NCBI RefSeq assembly: GCF_040954645.1 | Contig: NC_092806.1 | Location: 133,640,476-133,704,475 of the forward strand | Direction: 5' to 3' | DNA: 64,000 bases | From: Diabrotica undecimpunctata | Taxonomy: Eukaryota > Arthropoda > Insecta > Coleoptera > Chrysomelidae | Shown here: positions 11,231 through 21,928 of the stretch, one piece after another | Layout of the letters: each line of letters begins with the position of its first letter | How positions within the stretch are numbered: the first letter of the stretch is position 1 | The notes under the pieces: model-generated | Databases searched by the model: none | What the model was told of the DNA's origin: nothing | What the model saw: only the letters and a program-made list of their open reading frames with translations | Made by a program: the position numbers and the translations under genes

Positions 11231-11699
11231 AAGAATATGAAAGAAAACAATTCTACATCTCCCGTAATTCTGAAATAATTGGACCCAAATCTAAAAAATA
11301 AAAAGAAAGGGTTTTCTGGTTTTATTTAGAACTTTACAGATTTTTTTACCCCTTTTAACGGTATAGTACACGTAATCATCATCAGAACTGTAGTAGTAAT
11401 CAACGATTTATGCGGTAAATACCTAGAATTATATAAAATCTTATTTGTCAAAGAAATATATGAACTGCATTTTCTATTGCAATATGCAATTAGTTCCGCT
11501 ACCATTCACCACATAGTTATTGAAAGAAGTAGTCAGAACATAATTTAAATCCGTGATCAATTATTATTAAAAACTGCAATTTTCGCAAATAAAAATTTAC
11601 CAAATTTAGAGAATTTTGTTTGCTTTTTCTTCATTTATCATTACTATTTTTCAAAAGAAGTAATAATTTCTCTAAGAATCAGTTATATAAGACAGATAA
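11230..11699. other. Intronic stretch with nothing recognised
   Basis: AT-rich sequence. No coding similarity or repeat structure was noticed. Confidence 0.5.
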
Positions 11700-11935
11700 C
11701 AGTATCGAAAATATAACGAAATATTGTTTATTTATATGATACTCATGACACCGTGAAAAAAAGTTGGAGAAATCATAACAAAAAGTGTTTAAACTCAGTA
11801 CCGCCCAATAAAGGAAAGATAATTATAATTTTACACTGCGGTGGAGAAAATGGATGGATCGACGATGCATTATTAAAGACGCGCCTGTTTTCCGTTCAAC
11901 GATAATAGACATTTCCTATTTATTACAATGACAGT
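11700..11935 (+). mobile_element. IS630/Tc1-like (DDE_3) transposase fragment
   Basis: The + strand reads NIVYLYDTHDTVKKSWRNHN, then GKIIIILHCGGENGWIDDAL. In this insect transposase group the first catalytic Asp lies in a YLDETW..THDT.. motif followed by a (I)ILHAGGENGW strand. Here YLDETW has decayed to YLYDTHDT. A fragment covering the complementary C-terminal part of the same kind of protein lies on the minus strand at 41668-42300. Only about 75 codons remain. Confidence 0.5.
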
Positions 11936-12485
11936 AGTAGGTACTTTATACTTATAATTTTTCAAAAAAGAATATAACTTGAATTGACTATTTCTTGTTG
12001 TGTTTTGTACAATAAATAATTTAGACAGCATTGCTAATAATAAGCAACCAATTATTCAGCCGAGTACTACGAGTATTGGATACAAAATTTATTTTTGTAA
12101 ATTATAATTTTAATCTCGACTAGTTGATAATGATATATTTTTTTCTAATTAAAATAAAAAAAAGGTCGTAGAAAATATAGTATTCTACTCGCATGTAATG
12201 GCTATTACTCACTCTGGGGAATTACGACACTCGCCTTGTGTTATCACTTCCGAGAAATATCACAGAAACTGATAACGCCGATATTTTTTATTTAAACTAT
12301 AGAAAATGAAACTTTTTGTAAAATATTACCCACATAATAAGCCCACATAATTTAAGGACATGCGACGATCCCATTTATACTTGTCTTAAAATCAAATGTT
12401 TGCGCAAAATAATACCTTTTATTTAATTTAAAATTAGATATCTGCGCTACTTTTTAGTAGAATATTATCATGGTCATTCTAACAG
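11936..12485. other. Intronic stretch with nothing recognised
   Basis: AT-rich sequence with short homopolymer runs and no recognisable coding or repeat structure. Confidence 0.5.
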
Positions 12486-13049
12486 TGTTGCCAATTTGCT
12501 AGTATCTTATCCGCTCTTGTTAGCGTAAATTGACCAACGGAATTACACGCCGACTATACACCTATATATTTATCAAAACGTATTTTTATACCGCCACTGG
12601 CCGTATACAAGATCGAGCAAAAACCCACTCGAGGTATTCTTTTTGTGTTGAACAAAGAATACCTAACTACCCTCTACCTATTAGATCAAGTACGCTGAAG
12701 GTGTTCTATTCTATCAGTTCGGTAAGTTGAACGAAACTGATAATTCCTCCTCCTATCTATAATTCTATACCGTCTGATGTGTTGAATTAGACATTCCTTC
12801 ATGTAGCCATTTATTTCGCGCTGAGAAATTAATTTAACTCCTGATTAATTCCCCTATCGTCGACTTAATATTCATTGACGAAATATCGTCACACCATCCT
12901 TTTAAGATCTGTGAGAGCCAAACATGTACATATAGAATTTGTATAAAATTGGAATAACGAAATAATTTTTATGTTGTCTACTTAGCTCGAAACAAATGTC
13001 TTAAAAACGTATGTTCCCTCCCACTGTCATTTACTAACCGAGATCAACA
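12486..13049 (+). mobile_element. Probable LTR of a decayed retrotransposon
   Basis: The 564-bp segment starts TGTTG and ends CAACA, giving short terminal inverted repeats of the TG...CA type. It is followed three bases later by a primer-binding-site-like sequence. No second LTR and no gag/pol coding were found downstream (13071-13732), so this is a 5' LTR whose internal part was lost or is too diverged to read. Confidence 0.5.
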
Positions 13050-13052
13050 CAG

Positions 13053-13070
13053 TGGCGCCCGAGCAGGAAC
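13053..13070 (+). other. Primer-binding site resembling the tRNA-Lys type
   Basis: TGGCGCCCGAGCAGGAAC lies three bases after the CAACA end of the preceding LTR. It differs at two of 18 positions from the well-known complement of the 3' end of tRNA-Lys(UUU). Its position and orientation are as expected for priming minus-strand DNA synthesis. Confidence 0.55.
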
Positions 13071-13732
13071 CAAGCTGGTTGATGCGACATTTTTCTCTAA
13101 ATAAAAAGTATTAATAAGAATATTAATTAAAAAAGAATTAACCCGTATATATTTAATTTTTAAATAAAAAATAAATTTTTTGTAAAATTTATTGTTCAAA
13201 GGTATTACTTATAACAAAACTACATAAATATTTAATTTGCTTATTATTCCCCAACCTTTTCCACTAATAATAATAGTAAAAAAAATAAAACTTGCAAAAT
13301 TATTGTCTATTTTAAATAACTAATTGCATTTTCATAATCTATTCTATGAGGCACCCCAAATTAAAAAAAAAAAACGTCAGTTTTTGTTGATTAGAACCGG
13401 AGATATGACTACTTTTATAAATTTAAAGTTATAAATTTAGTTTTTTAAATGGTAAAATATCTTCGCTTTTAAACCCTTTATCTTTGGCGCATCATGGACG
13501 GCTTATGCTTATTTTTAAAACAATCATTTTGAAATAGATAAGAGCTTTATGGGATAAACAATTTCAATTTTGCAATAACTGTTTCGTGAAACTTCTTGAA
13601 ATTTGTATAGCTGTATACTTGTGATATTGTTCCTATTCTCATCCGCAACGAAATTGTTTTGTACATTTATAGAAAAGTTATTAACAATTTTCTAAAATCA
13701 ACTTTTAAAGCTATTGTAAATTTTACATTCCT
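13071..13732. other. Stretch without recognisable genes
   Basis: AT-rich sequence between an LTR/PBS and the next LINE. I see no gag or pol motif in any frame. Confidence 0.5.
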
Positions 13733-14228
13733 AGTGGTTAAGAACTAGGTTTAGAAGAAGTCCTTTCTCGGGGAAACCTGTAACCTCTAGATCTCCAGAG
13801 AGCGCGTTCCCAGGTGGCGAATAGGTGAATGCCCGACCCGGTTTACCGGTGAGGAAAATAAAATACCTCCCGTGGACCAACAGGTAATTCACCGAATGAT
13901 TGCCGGTATAAGCAATCCCCCACTTATGACCAACGGCTGTGGGCGGATGAGTCAATAAGTGAAAGGGCACTCTTTTGTCCAAAGGTTGGGAAACTGGTCC
14001 TAAAGGCGAATGAATCGAAAAATAGGTAAACGGCGTAAGGATGCTGAAGGCAACGGGGAACCACTGCATTAAAGACTCATAGAGTACTCCTAGTAAAGTC
14101 ATGAATGGCAAATAACAATTAGAGTAAACAAACTTACTGATTATGGAGCACGGAATCCAAGACCCGGCAGGGGAGGAATAACTGTAGATCACAGGGCCTC
14201 CCAGGTCGTAAACCAGAGAAATCCCTGT

Positions 14229-14280
14229 GCACTTAAGACATTGAAAATAGAAACCGCACTTAAGACATTGAAAATAGAAA
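14229..14280 (+). repeat. 27-bp in-frame tandem duplication at the ORF start
   Basis: GCACTTAAGACATTGAAAAT begins at 14229 and again at 14256. The 27-bp period duplicates nine codons around the endonuclease start, so KIET appears twice before WNVRSLY. Confidence 0.8.
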
Positions 14281-14985
14281 CTTGGAATGTCAGAAGTCTA
14301 TACGCAAGTGGTAAATTAGCGAACGTACTGCTTGAAATGGAAAACCTTCAAATTTATGTTTTAGGTATAAGTGACGTACAGTGGCCAGGTTCAGGAAAAC
14401 AAATTACAAATAATGGAACCATGTATTATTCAGGTAACAACGAGGTCAATCATCGCTATGGTGTTGCTATCTTAGTTGTAAAAAAGGTCAATTACTTTGT
14501 GAGAAGTTTTACTCCTTATTCTGATAGTATCTTATCAATACAACTTCAGTCTAAAAAAGGTATAGTAAATTTTATTCAAGTTTATGCTCCTACGGCAGAT
14601 AAAGATGACGACGATATCGAACTATTTTACCATGATTTGGAACAAGTCTTAAAACTAATGAAGAAACATCACACTTCAATAGTAATGGGCGACTTTAATG
14701 CCAAAGTTGGCCAGGGAAGAGTGGATGGATATGTGGGGGAATATGGTCTAGGAAATATAAATGAACGTGGTGACCGTTTGATACAATTTTGCTAGAAGAA
14801 AGAATTTGTAATAGCTAATACACTTTTTAAGCTACCAAAAAGAAGATTGTATACATGGAAATCTGTCGATGATACAACGAGTAGAATAATCCGAAATCAA
14901 ATTGACTTTGTCCTGATTAGACAAAGATTTCGTAATTCTATACTGTCTGCCAAAACATACCCTGGAGCAGACATCGCTCCAGGAT
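14241..14985 (+). pseudogene. Endonuclease domain of LINE family A
   Basis: The open frame from the ATG at 14241 covers 184 codons. It then continues past a TAG at 14793 to about 14985. APE-type endonuclease motifs appear in order: ETWNVRSLYASGK, LGISDVQW, YSGNN with GVAILV, VYAPTADKDDDD, the MGDFNAKVGQG metal/DNA block and IDFVLI near 14910. In this family the second motif normally reads SEVRW, with Glu as the metal ligand. Here it is SDVQW, so the catalytic Glu is replaced by Asp. The domain nicks target DNA to prime reverse transcription. With the nonsense codons it is inactive in this copy. Confidence 0.8.
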
Positions 14986-15003
14986 AAGTCCATAACCCCA
15001 AAA

Positions 15004-16932
15004 TTGAAACTGGATAAAAAACCCACACAAAGTAGAATTGATATTAAGCGATTAAGGGAACCACAAACAAAGGCACAAACTGTAAAAACTCTTACTGAAA
15101 ATCTACGTAATGCCCAAGAACTGAATAAAAGTAGTTATAACATTGAGCAAAAATGGGAAAATATCAAAGTAGCAATAATTAAAACAGCAAATGAAACCTT
15201 AAAACCAAAGAAAAGAAAACATAAAGACTGGATGACTGAAGAAATACTACTATTATTGAATGAAAGAAAATCATTCAAAACAAAAAATCCAATTAAATAT
15301 AATGAAACTGATCGAATAATTAAAATAAAAATAAAAGAAGATAAGGAGAGAAAGTTACATGATCAGTGCCAAGAACTAGAAGACATTGAGAAAAAATATG
15401 ACTTATTTAACATGCATAAAAGAATTAGAGAATTAACAGGAACGAGAACTAGACCTGACAATATACGAGAAGAAATTGAATATGCAATGAAACAAGCTAA
15501 AGGTGGTAAATCTCCCGGGCCTGATGAAGTTTCTATTTAATTACTCAAAATTGTGAATACTGAATCTATTGATCTTCTTTTGGATCTATTCATCACCATA
15601 TATAGAACAGTTATAATACCTAAAGAATGGCTCGAATCAACATTCATACTGCTACCCAAAAAAAGCCAATGCAAAGGAGTGTAATGAACATCGCACCATA
15701 GCCTTAATGAGTCATGTCTTGAAATTGTTTTTAAAAGTAATTCACAATAGAATACATAAGAAATTAGATGAAAGTAAAAGTAATACACAAATGGGATTTA
15801 GGAAAGGAGTGGGAACACAAGATGCACTGTTTGCAGTAAGTATTCTTTCGCAGAGATGCTTAGATATAATTCAGGAAGTATATGCCTGTTTCATTGATTT
15901 TGAGAAGGCATGTGACAGAGTGCAGCATAATCGGCTTAAAGAAATTTTAATAAATAAAAACATAGACAGTAGAGACATTAGAATCATATGTAACCTCTAT
16001 TGGAACCAAACAGTAAAAGTGAAAGTTGAAAATGAACTGACCGAGGATATCCAGATTCGCCGTGGAGTCCGCCAAGGGTGTATTTTATCACCCTTGTTAT
16101 TCAATTTATACAGTGAAGCCATCTCATAATTAGGGCTTGCCGAAGTCAGTGAGGGCCTTATAATAAACGGTGAGCCACTTAATAAGATAAGATATGCTGA
16201 CGACACCGTCCTTCTGGCAGAAATACTAGAAGAACTGCAACAACTTGCTGAACAACTAAATATATATTGCAACGATTATGGACTAAAAATAAATTTGAAG
16301 TAAACCAAGTTCTTGGTATTTAGAAAAGCACAAAACATCAATAGCTAGTACTAGATAATACAGAAATTGAACAAATATCTTCGTACAAGTACCTTGGAGC
16401 ATGGATCACAGAAGATACTGATCAGACAAAAGAAATTGCATGGTCAACTTTTAATAGAATGAGAAAACTTTTTTGTAATCGCGATATCAATATATCGCTC
16501 CGAATAAGAATGCTTCGATGTTATATTTTCTCTACCGTTTTGTATGGGGTTGAAGCTTGGACACTTAAAAAATCCAACAATAAAAACCTAAAAGCATTCG
16601 AAATATGGTGTTACCGACCTATTTTGAAAATATCATGGATGGATCGCAAAAAAAACGAACAAGTTCTCGAACAACTGGGAAAATAATGCGAAGTTTTAAA
16701 TTCCATAACAATCAGGAAATTGGAATACTTAGGGCACATCATGAGAGGTGAAAAATACGAACTACTAGGGAATATAATGCAGGGTAAAATCAAAGGCAGA
16801 AGAAGCGTAGGAAGACGTAAAATCTCGTGGCTACCCAATCTCCGTGAATGGTTTGGATGCAGTTCAATTGAACTATTCAGGCGCGTAACCAAAAAAATTA
16901 TAATTGCCAGAATGATTTCCAATCTCCGATAG
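15004..16932 (+). pseudogene. Reverse transcriptase region of LINE family A
   Basis: Broken frames cover the linker and RT. There is a lysine-rich linker (15004-15440), KGGKSPGPDEVS at the RT entrance, GFRKGVGTQDALF, the palm Asp in ACFIDFEKACDRV, RRGVRQGCILSPLLFNLYSE, and RYADDTVLLAE (about 16190) with the catalytic YADD preserved. Then come YKYLGAWITEDTDQTKEI, LYGVEAWTLKKS, EYLGHIMRGEKY and GRRSVGRRKISWLPNLREW. The reading stops at 16930 after ARMISNLR. Stops at about 15538 and 16128 and at least two frameshifts divide it. Frame order and domain content are complete, so this copy decayed after a full-length insertion. Confidence 0.85.
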
Positions 16933-16966
16933 GAGCGGATCTTGAAGAAGAAGAAGTGGTTAAGAA

Positions 16967-17715
16967 AAAGTTTGATTTTAAAATCAAAATTATACAAAAT
17001 ATATAAAAAATCCATTTTTGAAAATGTTTTCAGTGCTCCTTAATATATACCAAGAATATGCCGAAATGAAATATCATTTCCTTTTTCTTAACTCGTTTGC
17101 ATTAATATCTATGTCATAATTTGCCAATACCTTACACCAAAACAAATTATTCACAGAAAACCGACAAATCGGAAAGTAAAAGTCGAACGAATTGATTAAA
17201 AATATTTCATTTCATGGGCATATATGCAAAAATTTATATTATCTACAACGTACGCGTCTCGATGTAATTAACAAGCACCCAATACTTACATGGATGTTGA
17301 TATAGCAAAGGTGTGTCGTATATAGATTGAACTTGAAAATCCACTAGTAAAGAAAGTAGGTTAGATTTTCTTGTATTATTTAGCAAGTGTCATTCTTGCA
17401 GATATGATGTAATAGCCTCGTTCGGATATACACCGAGTCTCCATTAAGGCTTATTGCTAATCATAGTTTTATGTGATTTAAAAGTTGAAAAGCATAATAT
17501 TTACTTTATTTTTATATATTTATATTTATCTAAAAATTTATATAATTCGTTCAAACCCATAAAAGAATATATTTTTCTTGTGATTAAATACATTAACACT
17601 ATTAAAAATATATCGAAACCGATCGTGATGATTCTCTATGAACTATTCATCTAATATTTTTTTATTTAGAAAGAAAACAGCCGCATCCACCATAATGGTT
17701 ATTGGCAGCAACTAC
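16967..17715. other. Intronic stretch with nothing recognised
   Basis: AT-rich sequence between two LINE insertions. No motif was noticed. Confidence 0.5.
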
Positions 17716-17753
17716 AATACAAAAGTCATCATCATCATCATCCAGCCCCATTT

Positions 17754-18815
17754 TCACATCCATTGTTGGATATAGGCCTCCTCCAAACGTCTCCAGTTCT
17801 CTCGATCTCTAGCTGCTGCAATCCAGTTTGTTTCTATTCTCCTTAGGTCGTCGGTCCATCGGGTGGGTGGTCTGCCTCGACTTCGCTTGTCGGCTCTTGG
17901 TCTCCACTCCAATAATCTCTTCGTCCATCTTTCGTCTTCCATTCTAGCAACATTTCCAGCCCACCTCCACTTTTGTTTATTGATTCGCAGTATAATATCG
18001 TCTACGCCAGTTCGTTGGCGTATCTCCTCATTTCTTACGCGATCTTTCAAGGTCAGGCCCAGCATTGATCTCTCCATTCGCCTTTGTGTTACCCTCAGTT
18101 TTTCGGCAGTAGCTTTCGTTAAAGTTAGGGTCTTTGCTTCGTAGGTCAAGGCAGGTAAGATGCATTGGTTAAAAGCCTTCCTTTTCAGGTGAATTGGGGT
18201 ATTTGTTTTAAAAATGTCTCTCATCCTTCCATATGCCGCCCATCCCAACGTGATTCGTCTATTTAACTCGCAGGTTTGGTTGTCTCTGGTTATTCTAATT
18301 TCATGGCCCAAGTATGTGTATTTATCGAATAATTCTACCTTGTTGTTATTGATCTGTATCTCTTCGCTGGGAACCATATTGGTCATCATTTTGGTTTTCT
18401 CGAAATTTATCTCCAGCCCAGTTTCTTGTAGTATGTCATTCAGTTCTTGGAGCATGTCTTTGATCTCTCCCAGATTATCTGACAGAAGCACGATATCGTC
18501 CGCAAAACGTAGAAGGTTTAATCTTTCTCCATCGATGGATATTCCTTTCTGTTGCCATGTTAGTTTTTTAAATGCATACTCAAGAACGGTAATGAACAGC
18601 TTTGGTGACATGGTATCACCTTGCCTGACTCCCCTTTTTAACTTTATTTTATTAGTTGCTGAATGTAGACTTATGGTTGTTGTGGCATTTTCATATATAT
18701 TTTTGACTATATAACAATATCTGTGGTCGACCCTGCAATCTTGTAGTGCTCTTAAGATGGACGGTAGTTCCACTGTATCAAACGCCTTTTTAAAGTCTAC
18801 AAATATCAATGCCAA
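17754..18815 (-). pseudogene. RT core and C-terminus, LINE family C
   Basis: This 353-codon frame begins inside the RT palm at ALIFVDFKKAFDTVEL (the first catalytic Asp lies in VDFKKAFD). It has KRGVRQGDTMSPKLF at about residues 61-75, the RFADDIVLLSDN catalytic box at about 103, YTYLGHEI near 167, and LTYEAKTLTL. It ends with RGRPPTRWTDDLRRIETNW and AARDRENWRRLEEAYIQQWM. The start given is the first Met of the frame. The natural ORF continues upstream in another frame, so this is not an independent gene. The polymerase signature residues are intact. Confidence 0.85.
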
Positions 18816-19095
18816 GGGACGGTTATATTCGTTAGTTTTTTCTATCAGGGTTTTTAGGCACTGCAGGTGATCGTTTGTGCCGTAATTACGGCGGAAACTG
18901 GCTTGTTCCCGAGGTTGGTAAAAATCCAGCTTTGTCTCTAATCTGTTCGTTATTATTCGGGTGTATAATTTATAAAGATGGTTAAGGAGACTGATTGGTC
19001 TGTATCTTTCCAGGTCTGCTATATCTTCCTTCTTGTGTAAGAGTACAGTTATTGTACCACTTGTACCTATTCCACTTTGTTGGGATATTTTGATT

Positions 19096-19905
19096 TCATA
19101 GGCATAGATTAAAGAGCTTTTGAATTTTGGTTATCATTACTGAGCCTCCTATCTTTATCGCTTCCGTGACGACACCGTCCTTCCCCGGAGCTTTGTTATT
19201 CTTCATCTTTTTTAGAGCCTTGTAAATTTCGTCCAAGGAGATTTCTGGGATATCTTCGGAACCCTGATTTTGAACCTTCCTCTGCTGATATTTAACTATA
19301 TCTAGGGTCGATTGGTTGCTATATAATGTCTCATAGAATGATTCCACAATTTGTAACAAATGTTCTCTGTTTGATGTGATGTTGCCATTTCTATCCTTGA
19401 GTTTGACTATTTGTTTATTTCCATTTGTGAGTTTGCGTCTCATTATTTTCATACTCTTATTTTCCTCAATGGTTTTGATGATTTTCTCATCTTTGTATTT
19501 TCTTAGGTCTTTTCTGATTTCTCTTGATACTTCCTTGTTCATTTTATTTATATCGTCGTTACTAGAGTTTTCGTCGCTTCTCAGTATTCTTCTTTGTTCC
19601 ATTTTTTTCTGGGTTTCCAGACTAATTTTTTCTTCCTTCACGCTTTTTGGGCAGCATTTCTTTTGAGCTTCTGTTATTGCTTCTACTATTATGTCATTTA
19701 ATATGTTAATATCATTTGTTGATGATTTTTCTTGAAGGAATTTACCGATATGATCTTCAAAATTTTGTTCGTTGTTTGGATGTGTCCATATGTTTATTTG
19801 CTTCTTTTTTATCATATTGTGTCGTTCATAGTTGGTATTTAACACAATGGTGGCTCTCACTATACGATGGTCGCTTAATTTCGTAAATTTATTTAGCACT
19901 GTCAC
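19096..19905 (-). pseudogene. Endonuclease tail, linker and RT entrance, LINE family C
   Basis: A 269-codon frame. It begins with the end of the endonuclease (TKLSDHRIVRATI, the conserved SDH catalytic His block). A long charged linker follows (CCPKSVKEEK, REIRKDLRKYKDEKI). It ends with the RT entrance motif LKKMKNNKAPGKDGVVTE. It connects through a frameshifted region to the RT frame at 17754-18815. Upstream, up to 20035, the frame still reads endonuclease residues before the truncation point. Confidence 0.8.
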
Positions 19906-20064
19906 ATCTGTAAATATGTATCTTTTATCAGTGATAAAGTAATTGATCTCGTTTGTCGTCTTCCCATCTGGGCTTTTCCACGTCCATCTGCGGTGAGGTT
20001 TCTTGTAGTAGTAACTGTTTATTAAGAATAGGTATAATACAAAAGTATATTTTATAAATTATTC

Positions 20065-20235
20065 CTATAGATTACTATTTTTGTTGGGAATAAGCCACAA
20101 TTTAATTTTAATACAAGTTTATTTTTCATTTCTTATATTTCCACTTCGAAGATCGTTCTCAAAATACAAAACATTACTTATGAAACAAAGTTTTTTTGTT
20201 ACTTGGTGAAAAATTCTTCTAATTTTTTTTTGTAT
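20065..20235 (+). repeat. Dispersed terminal-type repeat (Penelope-associated?)
   Basis: GGGAATAAGCCACAATTTAA followed by TTTCCACTTCGAAGATCGTT and CTCAAAATACAAAAC. The same block occurs at 28815-28985, next to a Penelope-like element, and forms both arms of the perfect hairpin at 51044-51251. It looks like a terminal repeat of a multicopy element. Confidence 0.5.
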
Positions 20236-20249
20236 ACATTTTATTGAAC

Positions 20250-21060
20250 TGAAGAGAGCTACTGGTTTGCTTAAAAAAAACTACACAAATACAAAGATCA
20301 AGGCATAAATGAATTTTTTGAAAGTCTCACTGCAACGGATGACACAAATTACTCTATTTGGAAACTCTCTAAGAACCTTAAACGTCAGATTAAGCATGAT
20401 GGTCCATTAGAAGTGAAGATGGGAATTGGGCCAAGGGCAATGAAGATAAAGCACAAGCATTTGCTAATCATGTTAGCCAAGTTTTTCAACTTAACTCCAG
20501 GACGTTGAAATGAGGTTGAAAATCTCAATGGAAGAAGAATCATTTATTCACAAGAACTTAGATGTATCCTACCAGATTTAGGTAAACGTAAAGGAAAAAT
20601 CTGCAAAAATTTACTCGAAGAAGGATTTCCATTGGTTATGTACATATTTAACGCTATACTAAAGTTATGCTATTTTCCGTTTCGATGGAAAATGGAACAA
20701 ATTATTCTAATCCCGAAACCAAATAAAGGTTCACACGAACTATCATCCTATCTTCCAATCAGTTTGCTTCTGATTATCTCTAAGATATTCATAAGGATAC
20801 TTCTTCAAAGAATGAATTCTGTAATCGACATACAAAAGTGAATACCAGATTATCAGTTTAGATTCAGGCAACAACATGGAACAATTGAGCAGGTACATAG
20901 AGTTGCCAAAGTAGCAAGAGATGCAGTTAAAAAGAAAGAATACTGCACTGCAGCCTTTTTAAATGTCTCACAAGCATTTGATAAAGTATGGCATGAGGGG
21001 CTGCTATATAAAATAAAAACACACCAACTGAAACCAACTTTGTACTTACTCTATACGGCA
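20250..21060 (+). mobile_element. Jockey-type RT fragment
   Basis: Frames on the + strand read NYSIWKLSKNLKRQ, EQIILIPKPNKGSHELSSYL with PISLLLIISKIF, then DYQFRFRQQHGTIEQVHRVA. They end with YCTAAFLNVSQAFDKVWHEG, which contains the RT palm motif (D replaced by N in FLNVSQAFDKVWH). These blocks are diagnostic of Jockey-clade ORF2. The copy ends abruptly near 21055, where an antisense endonuclease fragment of another LINE begins. Confidence 0.75.
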
Positions 21061-21562
21061 GATATTTTTTTTTCTCCTTTTCTTCCTTTTCTTTTGCTGT
21101 TCTTGTTCTCATTATTACTAGATGATGATCACTGCCAATCTCTGAGCCTCTTTTTACTTTTGTGTCTTGTACTCTTTTCCATTTGTTGCTACTTACCAAA
21201 AAGTAATCTAGGATTGATTTTTCATTTCTGCTTTTTTGTACTCTCGTGTATTTGTGTACTTTTTTATGTTTAAATTTTGTATTTGTTATAACAAGTTAAT
21301 TCTCCATATATATTTCTATTATTCTTTCACTATTTTTGTTTAATATTTCTTCTTCTTCTTTTCCCATGCATTCCTCAATTCCATTGTTATTATTTCCGAC
21401 TCTACCGTTTAGATCTCCCATTACAATTATATTTTCTTCCCCATTGTCAATTTGCATTTGGAGCTCCTCGAAAAATTTACCCTTCTTTTTCTTTTTTGCA
21501 TTTTCATTTACTCCGTAGGCTGTTATTATTGTCCATATTTCCTCGTCTATCAGTTTCAATTT
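21058..21562 (-). mobile_element. LINE endonuclease-domain fragment
   Basis: Minus-strand frames (21296-21559 and on to about 21060) read WTIITAYGVNENAKKKKKGK, FFEELQMQIDNGEENIIVMG, DLNGRVGNNNNG, then SILDYFLVSSNKWKRV and EIGSDHHLVIMRTR. These are the YGVN/YAP, GDLN..VG, D.FLVS and SDH blocks of an APE endonuclease. The organisation resembles family C (17716-20046). No RT part is attached. Confidence 0.75.
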
Positions 21563-21928
21563 CAGCGATAATATAAAAAAGAGCTTTACAAAGTACTGAA
21601 AACTGTAGTTTGTTGTTTGGAAAGAAATAGTTTAAAGATTTATGATAAATAGACATTTTAAAGTTAGTTATTATATAAAATATAAATGATGTGTTAAAAA
21701 TTCTGCTAATATTATGTTCCACTTTAATTTTTGTACTAGACATGAGAGTACAAAGTACCGACATGATCTGTAATTAAAATAGATAATAAACTGGAATATA
21801 AGATGGTTCATTACCGATATGATATAATCATTAACTGATTAATCAGGTACTATTAATTGAACTAATACCTACTCACAGAAGTTACTAGATTACATAGAAG
21901 TACTACGGTACATTACTGTAGTAAAGTA

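Larger units (their letters stand above)
13733..16966 (+). mobile_element. Full-length non-LTR retrotransposon (family A) with 12-bp target duplication
   Basis: AGTGGTTAAGAA at 13733-13744 is repeated exactly at 16955-16966 and bounds a 3.2-kb element (13745-16954). It has a GC-richer 5' leader of about 490 bp, an apurinic-type endonuclease region (14241-14985), a reverse-transcriptase region (15004-16932) and an (AAG)n 3' end. A single-ORF LINE of this length with a simple-repeat tail resembles RTE-like elements, but the clade is not certain. Stops near 14793, 14986, 15538 and 16128 and frameshifts inactivate it. It has inserted in the same orientation as the host gene. Confidence 0.9.
17716..20046 (-). 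mobile_element. 5'-truncated non-LTR retrotransposon (family C) with 11-bp target duplication
   Basis: AATACAAAAGT at 17716-17726 and 20036-20046 flanks a minus-strand element (17727-20035). Its 3' end is a (GAT)n-type repeat, seen as ATC repeats at 17727 on the + strand. Truncation falls inside the endonuclease: the first readable residues are YKKPHRRWTWKSPDGKTTNE, followed by SDHRIVRATI. A linker and the whole RT follow in two long frames separated by a short frameshifted gap (18816-19095). The low number of lesions and the exact TSD indicate a fairly recent insertion. Confidence 0.9.

Noticed and set aside
13731..14192. 153-codon open frame on the minus strand
   Set aside because: It is antisense to the GC-rich 5' leader of the full-length LINE and shows no recognisable motif. 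The leader is bounded by the LINE's own target duplication.
16611..17015. 134-codon minus-strand frame
   Set aside because: It is antisense to the LINE RT C-terminus, which has recognisable conserved blocks on the + strand.
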